Of a stretch of DNA of 64,000 nt, positions 19,410 to 28,050 are shown piece after piece. Position 1 is the first letter of the stretch. The number at the start of each line of letters is the position of its first letter. The translations under genes and the position numbers were made by a program. Origin of the DNA: Rhizobium sp. CC-YZS058 (lineage in GTDB: Bacteria; Pseudomonadota; Alphaproteobacteria; Rhizobiales; Rhizobiaceae); contig NZ_JAYESJ010000003.1 in NCBI RefSeq assembly GCF_034720595.1, positions 248,001 through 312,000 on the forward strand, in the 5' to 3' direction. Under the pieces are notes generated by a model. That model made no database searches. It worked only from the letters and a program-made list of their open reading frames with translations, and had not been told where the DNA came from.

Positions 19410-20507
19410 TTACAGGAGGAGACCCAGCTGGCTTTCCTCTTTGCGTAGAGGGGTGCGGTCGTTCGTCAGCGAGGACAGGGTGACGCCCAGCAGGCGGACC
19501 GGCAGCTTGAAGGGGTGGACCGTTGCCAGAAGCGCCTCCGCCGCATCCAGCATGTCCTCGACGCCGGTGCAGGCTTGTCCAACGGTGCGGCTGCGGGTCG
19601 CTTGCGTGAAATCGGCATATTTGATCTTCACGGTGACGGTCTTGCCGCTGATGCCCTGCGTCGAGCAATGGCGCCAGACCTTTTCGGCCAGCGGACGCAG
19701 TTCCGCCTTGGCGAGGCCGAGATCGGCAATATCCGAAACGAAGGTGTCTTCCGCGCCGACGGATTTGCGAATCCGGTCGGCGCGCACCTGCCGATGGTCG
19801 ATTCCCCGCGCAATGCCATAAAAATAGGGCCCTGCCTTGCCGAAATGCTGCGTCAGGAACGGCAGGGACTTGGCGCCGAGATCCGCGCCGGTCTCGATGC
19901 CGAGCTTGCGCATCCGCTCGGCCGTGGCCGGGCCGACGCCGTGGAACTTCTTCACCGGCAGCGCGGCAACGAAGGAAGGCCCGTTCTTCGGCGTGATGAC
20001 CGCCTGTCCGTTCGGCTTGTTGAGGTCGCTCGCCATCTTGGCGAGGAACTTGTTGTAGGAGATGCCGGCCGAGGCGTTGAGCCCGGTCGCGACCTTGATC
20101 TTGGCCCGGATCTCGGTGGCAATCTCGGTGGCGATCTCCATGCCCTTCAGATTTTCCGTCACGTCCAGATAGGCCTCGTCGAGCGACAGGGGCTCGATCA
20201 ACGGGGTGTACTCCGCAAAGATCTCGCGGATCTGGCGGGACACGGTCTTGTAGACCTCGAAGCGCGGCGGCACGAAAATGAGCGACGGACAGCGGCGTTT
20301 CGCGGTGACCGAGGGCATGGCCGAGTGAACGCCGAAGGTGCGGGCCTCATAACTCGCCGCCGCCACGACGCCGCGGGCCGCAGATCCGCCGACGGCGATC
20401 GGCAGGCCGCGAAGCTCAGGATTGTCGCGCTGCTCCACCGAGGCATAGAAGGCGTCCATGTCGACATGGATGATCTTGCGGATCGCGGGGGGAGCGGAAG
20501 AGGTCAT
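19410..20507 (-). CDS. dinB: DNA polymerase IV (Y-family)
   Basis: Error-prone translesion polymerase of 365 residues. The catalytic motifs are IIHVDMDAFYASVEQ at the N-terminus and PLSLDEAYLD near residue 105, which supply the metal-binding acids. The little-finger region holds KYADFTQATRSRTVG. The C-terminus QLGLLL matches a beta-clamp-binding motif. The ATG at 20507 is favoured because it starts the conserved domain with the usual short leader. It is unlikely to be related functionally to the glycan operon that follows on the same strand. Confidence 0.95.
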   Translation of the reverse strand: MTSSAPPAIRKIIHVDMDAFYASVEQRDNPELRGLPIAVGGSAARGVVAAASYEARTFGVHSAMPSVTAKRRCPSLIFVPPRFEVYKTVSRQIREIFAEYTPLIEPLSLDEAYLDVTENLKGMEIATEIATEIRAKIKVATGLNASAGISYNKFLAKMASDLNKPNGQAVITPKNGPSFVAALPVKKFHGVGPATAERMRKLGIETGADLGAKSLPFLTQHFGKAGPYFYGIARGIDHRQVRADRIRKSVGAEDTFVSDIADLGLAKAELRPLAEKVWRHCSTQGISGKTVTVKIKYADFTQATRSRTVGQACTGVEDMLDAAEALLATVHPFKLPVRLLGVTLSSLTNDRTPLRKEESQLGLLL

Positions 20508-20635
20508 GGCGCGGCGTCGCAGGCAAGTCTCAAAGGAAACAAAATGAGAACATAGCAGGCTTGACGGGGAAATCCAACCGGTGCATCGGCGCGCTCGGAC
20601 CGACATGGCAACGCCGCTTGGAGGCGGTTCGGTCG

Positions 20636-21421
20636 TCAGCGCGCCGGCTCATCCGGCATCTTGCGCTGGCGGCGAAGAGCGTCGGTGATTTCGCTGCGCG
20701 CGACGCCGATCAGCTGCTCCATGGCGTAGCGCGCGGCATCCGGCCGGCGCATGCGGATGGCTTCCAGCACGTCCTGATGCTTGGCGATCGCCTGCTGGTG
20801 CGACTGGCTGGCGCGATTGGTCAGCCGGAAGCTCGCCAGCAAGGCCGCGCGGATGGCGGTTGCGAACTGGCGATAGACCCAATTGCCGCTGGCGTTGATG
20901 ATGGCGGTGTGGAATTCGAGGTCGGCACGGCTCCAGGCCTCGGTATCGCGGGAATTGGCCTCCACCATGTCCTCGAACGCCCGCGCGATCTGCGACAGAG
21001 CGCGGGCATCGGCATTGGCCGCCGCCTGCGCCGCTGCGGCCGGCTCCAGGAGCTGGCGAGCGTCGATCAGCGAGGTGTAGAAGGTCTCGTCCGCGCCGAT
21101 CTTCAGCATCACGTCGAGAAGCAGCGGGTCGAGGTAGTTCCAGTTTTCGCGCGGCAGCACCGTGGTCCCGGCCCGCGTGCGCGAGCGCACCATGCCCAGC
21201 GCCGACATATATTGCATGGCTTCGCGCAGGCTTGTGCGGCTGACGCCGAACTGCTCGGTCAGCTCAGCCTCGTTGGGAATGGTCGATCCTTCCGGCAGTT
21301 CGCCCGAAACGATCTTTTCGACGATCTGCCGGAGAAGCGTTTCGCGCACGCTGCGCTTGCCGCGCCCGGCAATCGGGTCGCCGTTCTGCGTCAGGTGACG
21401 TGCCACGGCCGATGCCGTCAT
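20636..21421 (-). CDS. FadR/GntR-family transcriptional regulator
   Basis: A 261-residue regulator with an N-terminal winged helix-turn-helix (LRQIVEKIVSGELPEGSTIP, then LTEQFGVSRTSLREAMQYMS) and a C-terminal all-helical FCD ligand domain (DLEFHTAIINASGN, HQDVLEAIRMRRPDAARYAM), where metal-binding His and Asp residues are typical. The ATG at 21421 has a GGAGG Shine-Dalgarno. It is divergent from the sugar ABC operon and probably represses it until a sugar or sugar acid binds; the direct repeats in the shared region are candidate operators. Confidence 0.9.
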   Translation of the reverse strand: MTASAVARHLTQNGDPIAGRGKRSVRETLLRQIVEKIVSGELPEGSTIPNEAELTEQFGVSRTSLREAMQYMSALGMVRSRTRAGTTVLPRENWNYLDPLLLDVMLKIGADETFYTSLIDARQLLEPAAAAQAAANADARALSQIARAFEDMVEANSRDTEAWSRADLEFHTAIINASGNWVYRQFATAIRAALLASFRLTNRASQSHQQAIAKHQDVLEAIRMRRPDAARYAMEQLIGVARSEITDALRRQRKMPDEPAR

Positions 21422-21492
21422 TCTCTGCCTCCTTGTTCCCGCTGCAGCATTCCGCCGCTTTTCCACGCGCGTCAAGCCGGCGTCACCGGCGC

Positions 21493-21608
21493 ATTCATAT
21501 TATTTATTTCGCCGCAGAGTTCGGACTGCAAACCGCTGGAACGCCGAATTCAGCCGCTTCGACCATCTGCGCCAAAATAAATCGTATTTATATTGACATT
21601 CATATGAT
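21493..21608. repeat. Two near-identical 11-base repeats between GntR gene and sugar operon
   Basis: ATTCATATTAT (21493-21503) and ATTCATATGAT (21598-21608) are direct repeats with one mismatch, 105 bases apart, in an AT-rich island of an otherwise GC-rich region. The second copy contains the palindrome TCATATGA and overlaps a TTGACA (21593-21598) that could be a -35 for the plus-strand operon. They are candidate operators for the adjacent GntR-family protein. Confidence 0.45.
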
Positions 21609-21686
21609 CAGGTTTAGGGTGTGGGTCAGTCTTGGGAGCCGGCGGGTATGCAGGCCGAAGGCGGATCATCGCGTTGGGAGGAAGCT

Positions 21687-22658
21687 ATGAAACTGGGATT
21701 GAGAGCAGCCGTTACATCTCTTGCCATGCTGACGGCATCGGCCGCGTTCGCGCAGGACAAGGACCTGAAGGTCGGGGCGATCTACATGGACGCGCAGGGC
21801 TTCTATGCCGGCGTTCGCAAGGGCATTCAAACCGGCGCAACCGAAGCCGGCCGCAAGCTCGACATCATCGAGACCAATGCGCAGGGCGATGTCAGCAAGG
21901 AATCCTCGTTCATCGATTCGCTGATCTCCGCCGGGGTGCAGGCGATCATCGTGTCGCCGGTCTCGGCCGACGGTTCCTTCCGCGCGATCCGCCGCGCCCA
22001 TGATGCCGGCATTCCGGTGGTCTGCTACAACACCTGCCTCAGCGAAACCGACATGAAGGATTATGTCTCGGCCTATGCCGTCGGCGATCCCTATCAGTTC
22101 GGCCACAAGCTGGGTGAGGCCGCTGCCGATTATTTCCTGGCCGAGAAGAAGGATGCGCCGACGATCGGCGTACTGAACTGCGAGTTCGTCGAGGTCTGCG
22201 TCACGCGCCGGAAGGGCTTCGAAGAGGCGCTGATGGCCAAGGTGCCGAATGCGAAGATCGTCGACAACCAGGAAGGCGCGACGCTCGACAAGGCCGTCTC
22301 GGTTGCAAGCACCATGCTCTCCTCCCATCCCGATCTCGACGCCTTCTTCGGCGAAGCGGGCGGGGCGACGCTGGGCGCCGCACGCGCCGTCAAGAGCCAG
22401 GGCCGCACCGGCAAGACCGTGGTCTTCGGCGGCGACATGACGACCGAGATCGCCCAGGAGCTGGCCGATTTCAGCGTCATCAAGGCCGTCGTCGACATTT
22501 CGGGCCAGGGGCTCGGCAAGCTTGCCCTGACGCAGGCGATCAGCGCGATCGACGGCAAGGCGCCGGCCGATATCAAGGTCGCCTACGACATCGACCTCTA
22601 CAAGAGCGCAGAGGACGGCAAGGCCTGGCTGGAGGCCCACTCCGACGGCGTTCCGTAA
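21687..22658 (+). CDS. Sugar ABC transporter substrate-binding protein (ribose type)
   Basis: Periplasmic receptor of 323 residues. It has a signal peptide (MKLGLRAAVTSLAMLTASAA, then FAQ), a mature start LKVGAIYMDAQGFYAGVRKG and the type-1 binding-protein fold (IDSLISAGVQAIIVSPVSAD). A GGAGG Shine-Dalgarno precedes the ATG at 21687. It is the first gene of the operon with the ribose-type ATPase and permease, an aldose epimerase and a GMC oxidoreductase, so an aldose ligand is likely; its identity cannot be read. Confidence 0.92.
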   Translation: MKLGLRAAVTSLAMLTASAAFAQDKDLKVGAIYMDAQGFYAGVRKGIQTGATEAGRKLDIIETNAQGDVSKESSFIDSLISAGVQAIIVSPVSADGSFRAIRRAHDAGIPVVCYNTCLSETDMKDYVSAYAVGDPYQFGHKLGEAAADYFLAEKKDAPTIGVLNCEFVEVCVTRRKGFEEALMAKVPNAKIVDNQEGATLDKAVSVASTMLSSHPDLDAFFGEAGGATLGAARAVKSQGRTGKTVVFGGDMTTEIAQELADFSVIKAVVDISGQGLGKLALTQAISAIDGKAPADIKVAYDIDLYKSAEDGKAWLEAHSDGVP

Positions 22659-22689
22659 CCATCGGGACGGCTTGACCGTCCTCCTTCGT

Positions 22690-22720
22690 CCCGGCCGGGT
22701 CTCCGAGGACTGCGGCCGGG
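22690..22720 (+). promoter_or_regulatory. Stem-loop between sugar-binding protein and ATPase genes
   Basis: CCCGGCCG (22690-22697) pairs with CGGCCGGG (22713-22720) around a 15-base loop, and a pyrimidine-rich stretch follows. Such hairpins after a binding-protein gene commonly stabilise the proximal message or cause partial termination, which would explain receptor excess over membrane subunits. Confidence 0.5.
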
Positions 22721-22758
22721 CTTGCCCATCCTTCTTCTTCTCGCTTTGAATTGGGCTC

Positions 22759-24294
22759 GTGATGATCCATTCCGCAAGCGCGCCGTCACATAATCCGGAT
22801 GTCACCGCCATCGCCGCGCTTTCGTCGTGCACCAAGCGCTATCCGGGCGTGCTGGCGCTCGACAAGGCCTCGTTCCGGGTCGAACCGGGCGAGGTGCGGG
22901 CACTGCTCGGCAAGAACGGCGCCGGCAAATCCACCCTGATCCGGCTGTTGACCGGCGCCGAAGTGCCGGACAGCGGGGCCGTCTCGATCGGCGGGGTCGC
23001 GCTTTCGGGCAGCGGTTCGGCGCGCGCACAGGATGCCTTTTCGCGCGGCGTGCGCGTGGTCTATCAGGAACTGAGCCTCGTTCCCGGCATGTCGATTGCC
23101 GAGAACCTGTTTCTCGGTCGCTGGCCGCGGCGCGCCGGCGTGCTCGACTATGCCGGAATGGAGCAGGAGGCCCGCGACGCCATGCGGCGTCTGGGCCTGA
23201 CCATGTCGCCGGCCGATCTCGTCGCCGGTCTCAGCCCCGCCGAACGCCAGCTCGTCGAGATCGCGCGCGTGCTGCTCGGCAAGCCGAAGCTCGTTATTCT
23301 CGACGAACCGACCAGCTCGCTTGCCGCCGCCGAGGCCGAGAAGGTCATGGCCGCCGTCAAGCGGATCGCCGCCGAGGGCATTGCCGTCATCTATATCAGC
23401 CACCGCATGAACGAGATCCGCCAGATCGCCCGCTCCGCCACCGTGATGCGCGACGGGCGGATCATCGACACGGTCGATGTGGCCGGTGCCGACACGCGCG
23501 AGATCGTTCGGCTCATGCTGGGGTCCGAAGCGGCGCAGGCCGCGCGGATCGAACCCAAGACGCGCGAAAAGATCGTGCTTGCGGTCGAGGATCTCACCCT
23601 GCCGCCCAAGCTCGACCGCATCTCCTTCGCGCTTCGCCAGGGCGAAGTCTTAGGGATTGCCGGATTGCTGGGTGCGGGGCGGACCGAATTGCTGCAGGCG
23701 ATCATGGGCGTGCGGCCTTTCGAAAGCGGCCGAATCTCGGTCGATGGTGCCGATCTTCGCCGGCCGAGCTACCGGGCCATGCTGGAGCGCGGCTTCGGCT
23801 ACACGCCTGAAAGCCGTAAAGAGGAGGGCATCGTGCCTCTTCTCGGCGTGGACGAAAACACGGTCGCCACCGACTTCGCGGCCGTCAGCCATCGCGGCAT
23901 TCTGTCGGCGCGAAGGATCGCGGAGGCGACGCGCAGCGTGATCGGCCGGCTTCATGTCAAGACGGCTGCCACCGACACGCCGATCGGTACGCTCTCCGGC
24001 GGCAACCAGCAGAAGGTGGTGATCGGCCGCTGGGTCCATGCCGGCAGCCGTGTCCTGCTGCTCGACGAACCGACGCGGGGCGTCGATGTCGAGGCGAAGG
24101 CGCAGATCTACGCGATCATCCGCCAGCTTGCAGCGGAAGGCCGCAGCGTCATCTTCGTCTCCAGCGAGATCGAGGAACTGCCCCTCGTCTGCGATCGCGT
24201 GCTCGTGCTTCGGGATGGCCGGCTGACGGACGAATTTCTTTCCCCGGCCATCGATCAGGACGCCGTCATGGCCGCCTGCATCGCCGGACATTGA
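22759..24294 (+). CDS. Sugar ABC transporter ATPase (RbsA-type, two domains)
   Basis: A 511-residue double ATPase. The first domain has Walker A GKNGAGKST near residue 50, signature-like LSPAERQLVEIARVLL and Walker B LVILDEPTSSL. The second has the degenerate loop GLLGAGRTELLQAIMG, an intact signature LSGGNQQKVVIGRWV and LLLDEPTRGVDVEAKAQIYA, as is normal for RbsA/MglA/AraG proteins. Translation may begin at GTG 22759 or the ATG three bases later. It pairs with the permease that begins 11 bases after its stop. Confidence 0.93.
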   Translation: MMIHSASAPSHNPDVTAIAALSSCTKRYPGVLALDKASFRVEPGEVRALLGKNGAGKSTLIRLLTGAEVPDSGAVSIGGVALSGSGSARAQDAFSRGVRVVYQELSLVPGMSIAENLFLGRWPRRAGVLDYAGMEQEARDAMRRLGLTMSPADLVAGLSPAERQLVEIARVLLGKPKLVILDEPTSSLAAAEAEKVMAAVKRIAAEGIAVIYISHRMNEIRQIARSATVMRDGRIIDTVDVAGADTREIVRLMLGSEAAQAARIEPKTREKIVLAVEDLTLPPKLDRISFALRQGEVLGIAGLLGAGRTELLQAIMGVRPFESGRISVDGADLRRPSYRAMLERGFGYTPESRKEEGIVPLLGVDENTVATDFAAVSHRGILSARRIAEATRSVIGRLHVKTAATDTPIGTLSGGNQQKVVIGRWVHAGSRVLLLDEPTRGVDVEAKAQIYAIIRQLAAEGRSVIFVSSEIEELPLVCDRVLVLRDGRLTDEFLSPAIDQDAVMAACIAGH

Positions 24295-24305
24295 TGGAGG
24301 CCAGA

Positions 24306-25307
24306 ATGCCCAATGACCAGGCCGTCCGGACCGTGGACAGCGCCGCGCCGCGCCGCCGCGGTTTCTCCCAGCACATGAACGAGATCAGCCTCTTCATCGC
24401 GATCCTGGTGCTCTATGTCGTCTTCTCGACCACCGCCAACGGCTTCATGAGCTTCAACAACCAGATCAACATCCTGCGCGATGCGGCAACGATCGGCATT
24501 GCGGCATGGGCGGCGACGCTGATCATCATTTCCGGCGAGATCGATGTCAGCGTCGGCCCCATGGTCGCCTTCATCTCGGTCGCGCTCGCCTATCTGCTGC
24601 AATGGGGTGTTCCGACGCCGCTGGCCTTTGTTCTCGCCATCGTCATCGGTGCGGCGTTGGGCTCGATCGCCGGCATCCTTCGCGCCTATTTCGACGTGCC
24701 CTCCTTTGTCGGCACGCTCGGCCTGTGGAGCGCGTTGCGCGGAACGGCGCTGTTCATGACCGATGCGCTTCCGGTGTCGATCGGCCGCAATGATCTGGTC
24801 GACCTTCTCGACCGACCGATCCTCAGCATTCCCCCGGCGGCGATCATCATGCTCGTGCTCTTCGCCGTTTTTGCCTTCGTCAGCCGCAAGACCGCGTTCG
24901 GTCGCTCCGTCTATGCGATCGGCGGGAATCCACAGGCCGCCCTTCTGTCCGGCATCAATGTCGCGCGCATCCGCGTCCAATTGTTCGCGATTGCCGGCGC
25001 CATGGCCGCGGTGTCGGGCATTCTTCTCCTGTCGCGGCTTGGATCCGGCAATGCGACGGCGGCGAGCGGGCTTGAATTCGATGTGATCGCGGCAGTCGTC
25101 GTCGGCGGAACGGCGCTTTCGGGCGGACGGGGGTCGATGCTCGGCACCCTGCTCGGCGTTCTCGTCATCACGCTGATCGGCAACGGGCTGGTCCTGCTCG
25201 GCATCAACCCCTTCTTCCAGCAGGTCGTGCGCGGCCTCATCATCGTCGTGGCGGTGCTCGCCAATATCCAGGCGATCAAGCGCGGCGCAGCGCGCAGCCG
25301 GCAGTGA
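24306..25307 (+). CDS. Sugar ABC transporter permease (RbsC type)
   Basis: A 333-residue inner-membrane permease with eight to ten hydrophobic segments. Family-like stretches are IIISGEIDVSVGPMVAFISV (near residue 75), DVPSFVGTLGLWSALRGTAL and YAIGGNPQAALLSGINV, followed by VVVGGTALSGGRGSMLGTLL. The ATG at 24306 is chosen because GGAGG lies six bases upstream; in-frame codons at 24291 and 24294 overlap the ATPase stop. It probably works as a homodimer with the double ATPase. Confidence 0.93.
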   Translation: MPNDQAVRTVDSAAPRRRGFSQHMNEISLFIAILVLYVVFSTTANGFMSFNNQINILRDAATIGIAAWAATLIIISGEIDVSVGPMVAFISVALAYLLQWGVPTPLAFVLAIVIGAALGSIAGILRAYFDVPSFVGTLGLWSALRGTALFMTDALPVSIGRNDLVDLLDRPILSIPPAAIIMLVLFAVFAFVSRKTAFGRSVYAIGGNPQAALLSGINVARIRVQLFAIAGAMAAVSGILLLSRLGSGNATAASGLEFDVIAAVVVGGTALSGGRGSMLGTLLGVLVITLIGNGLVLLGINPFFQQVVRGLIIVVAVLANIQAIKRGAARSRQ

Positions 25308-25314
25308 GGCAAAC

Positions 25315-26211
25315 ATGACCCTGTTCTCTATCGAAAAGGACGGCCTCAAGGCGCGTGTCTCAACGCAGGGCGGCGTGGTGCAGGATCTCTTCTGGTCGAG
25401 GGGAGGGGACACCGTTCCCCTTCTGCGGCCAGGGCCGCAGGACGAGGCAGGGGCGCTGGCTGCGGGCTGCTTTCCACTGGTGCCCTTCGGCAACCGCGTC
25501 CGCAACAACCGCTTCCAGTTCGAGCACCAGGTCTATGCCCTCTCGCCCAACACGGCGTGGGATCCGCATTATCTGCATGGCGAAGGCTGGCTGGCGAACT
25601 GGCAGGTCGCGGATCAGAGCCCGGAAGCCATCATGCTCCGTTTCGAGCATACCGATGGTGAGGGAACACCCTATCGTTACGAGGCCACGCAGCGCTTCGC
25701 GATCACCGATGGCGGCTTGCACCTGACGCTGTCGGTGACGAACGGAGGAAAGGTGGCTCTGCCGTTCGGCCTCGGATGGCATCCCTATTTCCCGATGACA
25801 CCGCAGACCCGGCTGACAGCGCCGGCCGCCTTGCACTGGACCGAGGTCGAAGGATGGCTGCCCGGCGAGCGGGCGCCGATCCCCGAGGATATCGATTTCC
25901 ACACGGCGCGCGGTCTGCCGCATCGCTGGGTCAACAACGGGTTCGAGGATTGGAGCGGCGAGGCCATCATCGACTGGCCGGAGCTCAAGACGCGTTTGAC
26001 GCTGTCGGCGGACCCGCTCTTCCGCCACGCCTTCGTCTTCGTCTCGGATACGACATTCGACCCGACCTTTCATCGCGACTACTTCTGCTTCGAGCCGATG
26101 TCGCATCTGGCCGATGGCCAGAACCTGAGCGACCTTGGCGGGCTGACCGTGCTGCAGCCGGGCGAGACTCTGGCCGGCAGCATCCGGCTGACGCCGTCAT
26201 CGATCCGTTAA
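25315..26211 (+). CDS. Aldose 1-epimerase family protein
   Basis: A 298-residue beta-sandwich mutarotase-like protein. Visible motifs are the substrate-contact arginine stretch PFGNRVRNNRFQF (near residue 60), HYLHGEGWLANW (first catalytic His region near 90), LPFGLGWHPYFP (second His near 160) and FCFEPMSHLADG with the catalytic Glu near 260. It starts 7 bases after the permease stop and so belongs to the sugar operon; it would interconvert anomers of the imported sugar before oxidation. Confidence 0.85.
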   Translation: MTLFSIEKDGLKARVSTQGGVVQDLFWSRGGDTVPLLRPGPQDEAGALAAGCFPLVPFGNRVRNNRFQFEHQVYALSPNTAWDPHYLHGEGWLANWQVADQSPEAIMLRFEHTDGEGTPYRYEATQRFAITDGGLHLTLSVTNGGKVALPFGLGWHPYFPMTPQTRLTAPAALHWTEVEGWLPGERAPIPEDIDFHTARGLPHRWVNNGFEDWSGEAIIDWPELKTRLTLSADPLFRHAFVFVSDTTFDPTFHRDYFCFEPMSHLADGQNLSDLGGLTVLQPGETLAGSIRLTPSSIR

Positions 26212-26247
26212 TGCGTGTCGCCCGAAATCGGGCAGGGAGACAGCGGG

Positions 26248-27885
26248 ATGCCGCAGACAGCCACTTATGACTACATCATCGTCGGCGGCGGCAGCGCCGC
26301 CTGCGTCGTGGCGGCCAAGCTGGTCACGACCGCCCGCGCCCGGGTGCTGCTGCTCGAGCGGGGGCCGCGGAAAGCCAACCCGATCATGCACTTCCCGGCG
26401 GGCTACATGAAGTTCCTGGCCAAGGATACCTATCTCGCCATGCACCAGACCGAGCCGCAGCCGCAGCTAAGCGGACGGGGGCCGATCGTGCCGCAGGGGA
26501 AGGTGCTGGGCGGCGGCAGCACGGTCAACGCCATGGTCTATATGCGCGGCCAGGCCGCCGACTATGACCGCTGGAACGCGGCCGTCACCACGCCCGGTAC
26601 CAACAATGACGGCGCCTGGTCCTATCGCGACATGCTGCCCTACTTCAAGGCGCAGGAGGACAACGACCATCTGGGCGGTGAATTCCACGGCGTCGGCGGG
26701 CCGCTGAAGATCTCCAATCTTGGCCATACAAGCCCCATGACCCGCGCCTACATCAAGACGCTGCAGGGCATGGGCATCCCCTGGAACCCGGATTTCAACG
26801 GGGCCGAGCAGTTCGGCGTCGGCATGATGCAGCATACGATCGACTGGGAAACCCGCCGCCGCTGCAGCGCCGTGGATGCTTTTCTGGCGCCGGTGATGGA
26901 CAATCCGCTGCTGACGATCGAAACGGAGGCGACCGTGACGCGGCTGATCATGGAGGGGGAGACGGCCACCGGCGTCGACTATCTCCATCGCGGTTCGCCA
27001 CGCCGCGCCCATGCGGGCACGGAGGTCATTCTGGCGGCGGGGGCCTACCAGACGCCGAAGCTCTTGATGCTGTCCGGCATCGGCCCCGAAAGCGAGCTCG
27101 CCCGCCACGCTATCAGGACGCTGATCGATCTGCCGGGCGTCGGGCAGAACCTGCAGGACCATTACGAGTGTCCGGTGGTGGCAACGACCAGAGGCGCCTT
27201 CGGCTATTACGGGCAGGATCGCGGCTGGCCGATGATCAGGGCCGGCTTGCAATATCTCCTGTTCCGCTCCGGACCGGCAACGACGACTGGCGTCGAGACC
27301 TGCGCCTTCTACGACCCCGACGGCAACTCGGCCGAGCCGACCATCCAGATGTTCTGCGTGCCGACCGTTTATCTCGACCGGGACGTCTTGGGCACCGACC
27401 CTGGCCATGGGGTCACGATCAACTCGCTCCTGCTGCGGCCGAAGGCGCGCGGCAGCGTCACCCTTGCTTCAGCCGATCCGCTTGCCAATGCCATCGTCAG
27501 CACCGGCATCTTCAACCATCCCGACGATCTGCGGCTGACCGTGAAGAGCTTCCGCTTCGCCCGCTCCGTTCTCTCCAATTCGCCGATCCGCGAGATGATC
27601 GAGCGCGAGATCTTCCCCGGAGCGGACATCACGAGCGACGAGGCGATCGCCGAGCATTGCCGGCGCACCGTCAAGACCGGCTATCACCCGGTCGGCACCT
27701 GCCGCATGGGCCATGAGGCGGACGAAATGGCCGTGCTGACGCCACGGCTGACCGTGCGCGGCGCGCGCAGGCTGCGCGTGATCGACGCCTCGATCATGCC
27801 GAACATCGTCAGCGGCAACACCAATGCCGCCGTGCTCGGCGCGGCCGCCAAGGCTGCGGATCTGATCCTCGCGCGCGCTGCCTAG
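26248..27885 (+). CDS. GMC-family FAD oxidoreductase
   Basis: A 545-residue FAD enzyme of the glucose-methanol-choline family. It has the ADP-binding motif YDYIIVGGGSAACVVAAKL, LLLERGP, the GMC signature VLGGGSTVNAMVYMRG near residue 90, the second signature AGAYQTPKLLMLSGIGP near 270 and the catalytic C-terminal region TGYHPVGTCRMG with VIDASIMPNIVSGNTNAA. No signal peptide is present, so it should act in the cytoplasm. As the last gene of the sugar operon it likely oxidises the imported sugar or a derived alcohol; choline dehydrogenase activity is an alternative but lacks contextual support. Confidence 0.88.
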   Translation: MPQTATYDYIIVGGGSAACVVAAKLVTTARARVLLLERGPRKANPIMHFPAGYMKFLAKDTYLAMHQTEPQPQLSGRGPIVPQGKVLGGGSTVNAMVYMRGQAADYDRWNAAVTTPGTNNDGAWSYRDMLPYFKAQEDNDHLGGEFHGVGGPLKISNLGHTSPMTRAYIKTLQGMGIPWNPDFNGAEQFGVGMMQHTIDWETRRRCSAVDAFLAPVMDNPLLTIETEATVTRLIMEGETATGVDYLHRGSPRRAHAGTEVILAAGAYQTPKLLMLSGIGPESELARHAIRTLIDLPGVGQNLQDHYECPVVATTRGAFGYYGQDRGWPMIRAGLQYLLFRSGPATTTGVETCAFYDPDGNSAEPTIQMFCVPTVYLDRDVLGTDPGHGVTINSLLLRPKARGSVTLASADPLANAIVSTGIFNHPDDLRLTVKSFRFARSVLSNSPIREMIEREIFPGADITSDEAIAEHCRRTVKTGYHPVGTCRMGHEADEMAVLTPRLTVRGARRLRVIDASIMPNIVSGNTNAAVLGAAAKAADLILARAA

Positions 27886-27960
27886 GGCCTGGACATTGAG
27901 AAGCTCGGGAGGGCGCCTGCATCGCCGGCGCTCGCGGGGGGGGGCGTCAGAGGTTACTTA

Positions 27961-27974
27961 CGCAATTAATTGCG
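27961..27974. promoter_or_regulatory. Perfect 14-base palindrome upstream of FAD/NAD(P) gene
   Basis: CGCAATTAATTGCG is a perfect palindrome 77 bases upstream of the ATG at 28051. The AATTAATT core resembles MarR/OhrR-type operators, so it is a candidate repressor site controlling the downstream flavoprotein. No regulator gene of that type is in the window. Confidence 0.45.
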
Positions 27975-28050
27975 AGGGAGTGGAACGCCGCCCGGTCTGG
28001 CATAGTTCACGGATGTTCCTGTTCATCCTCTTCCAGTGAAAGTATGGCGT

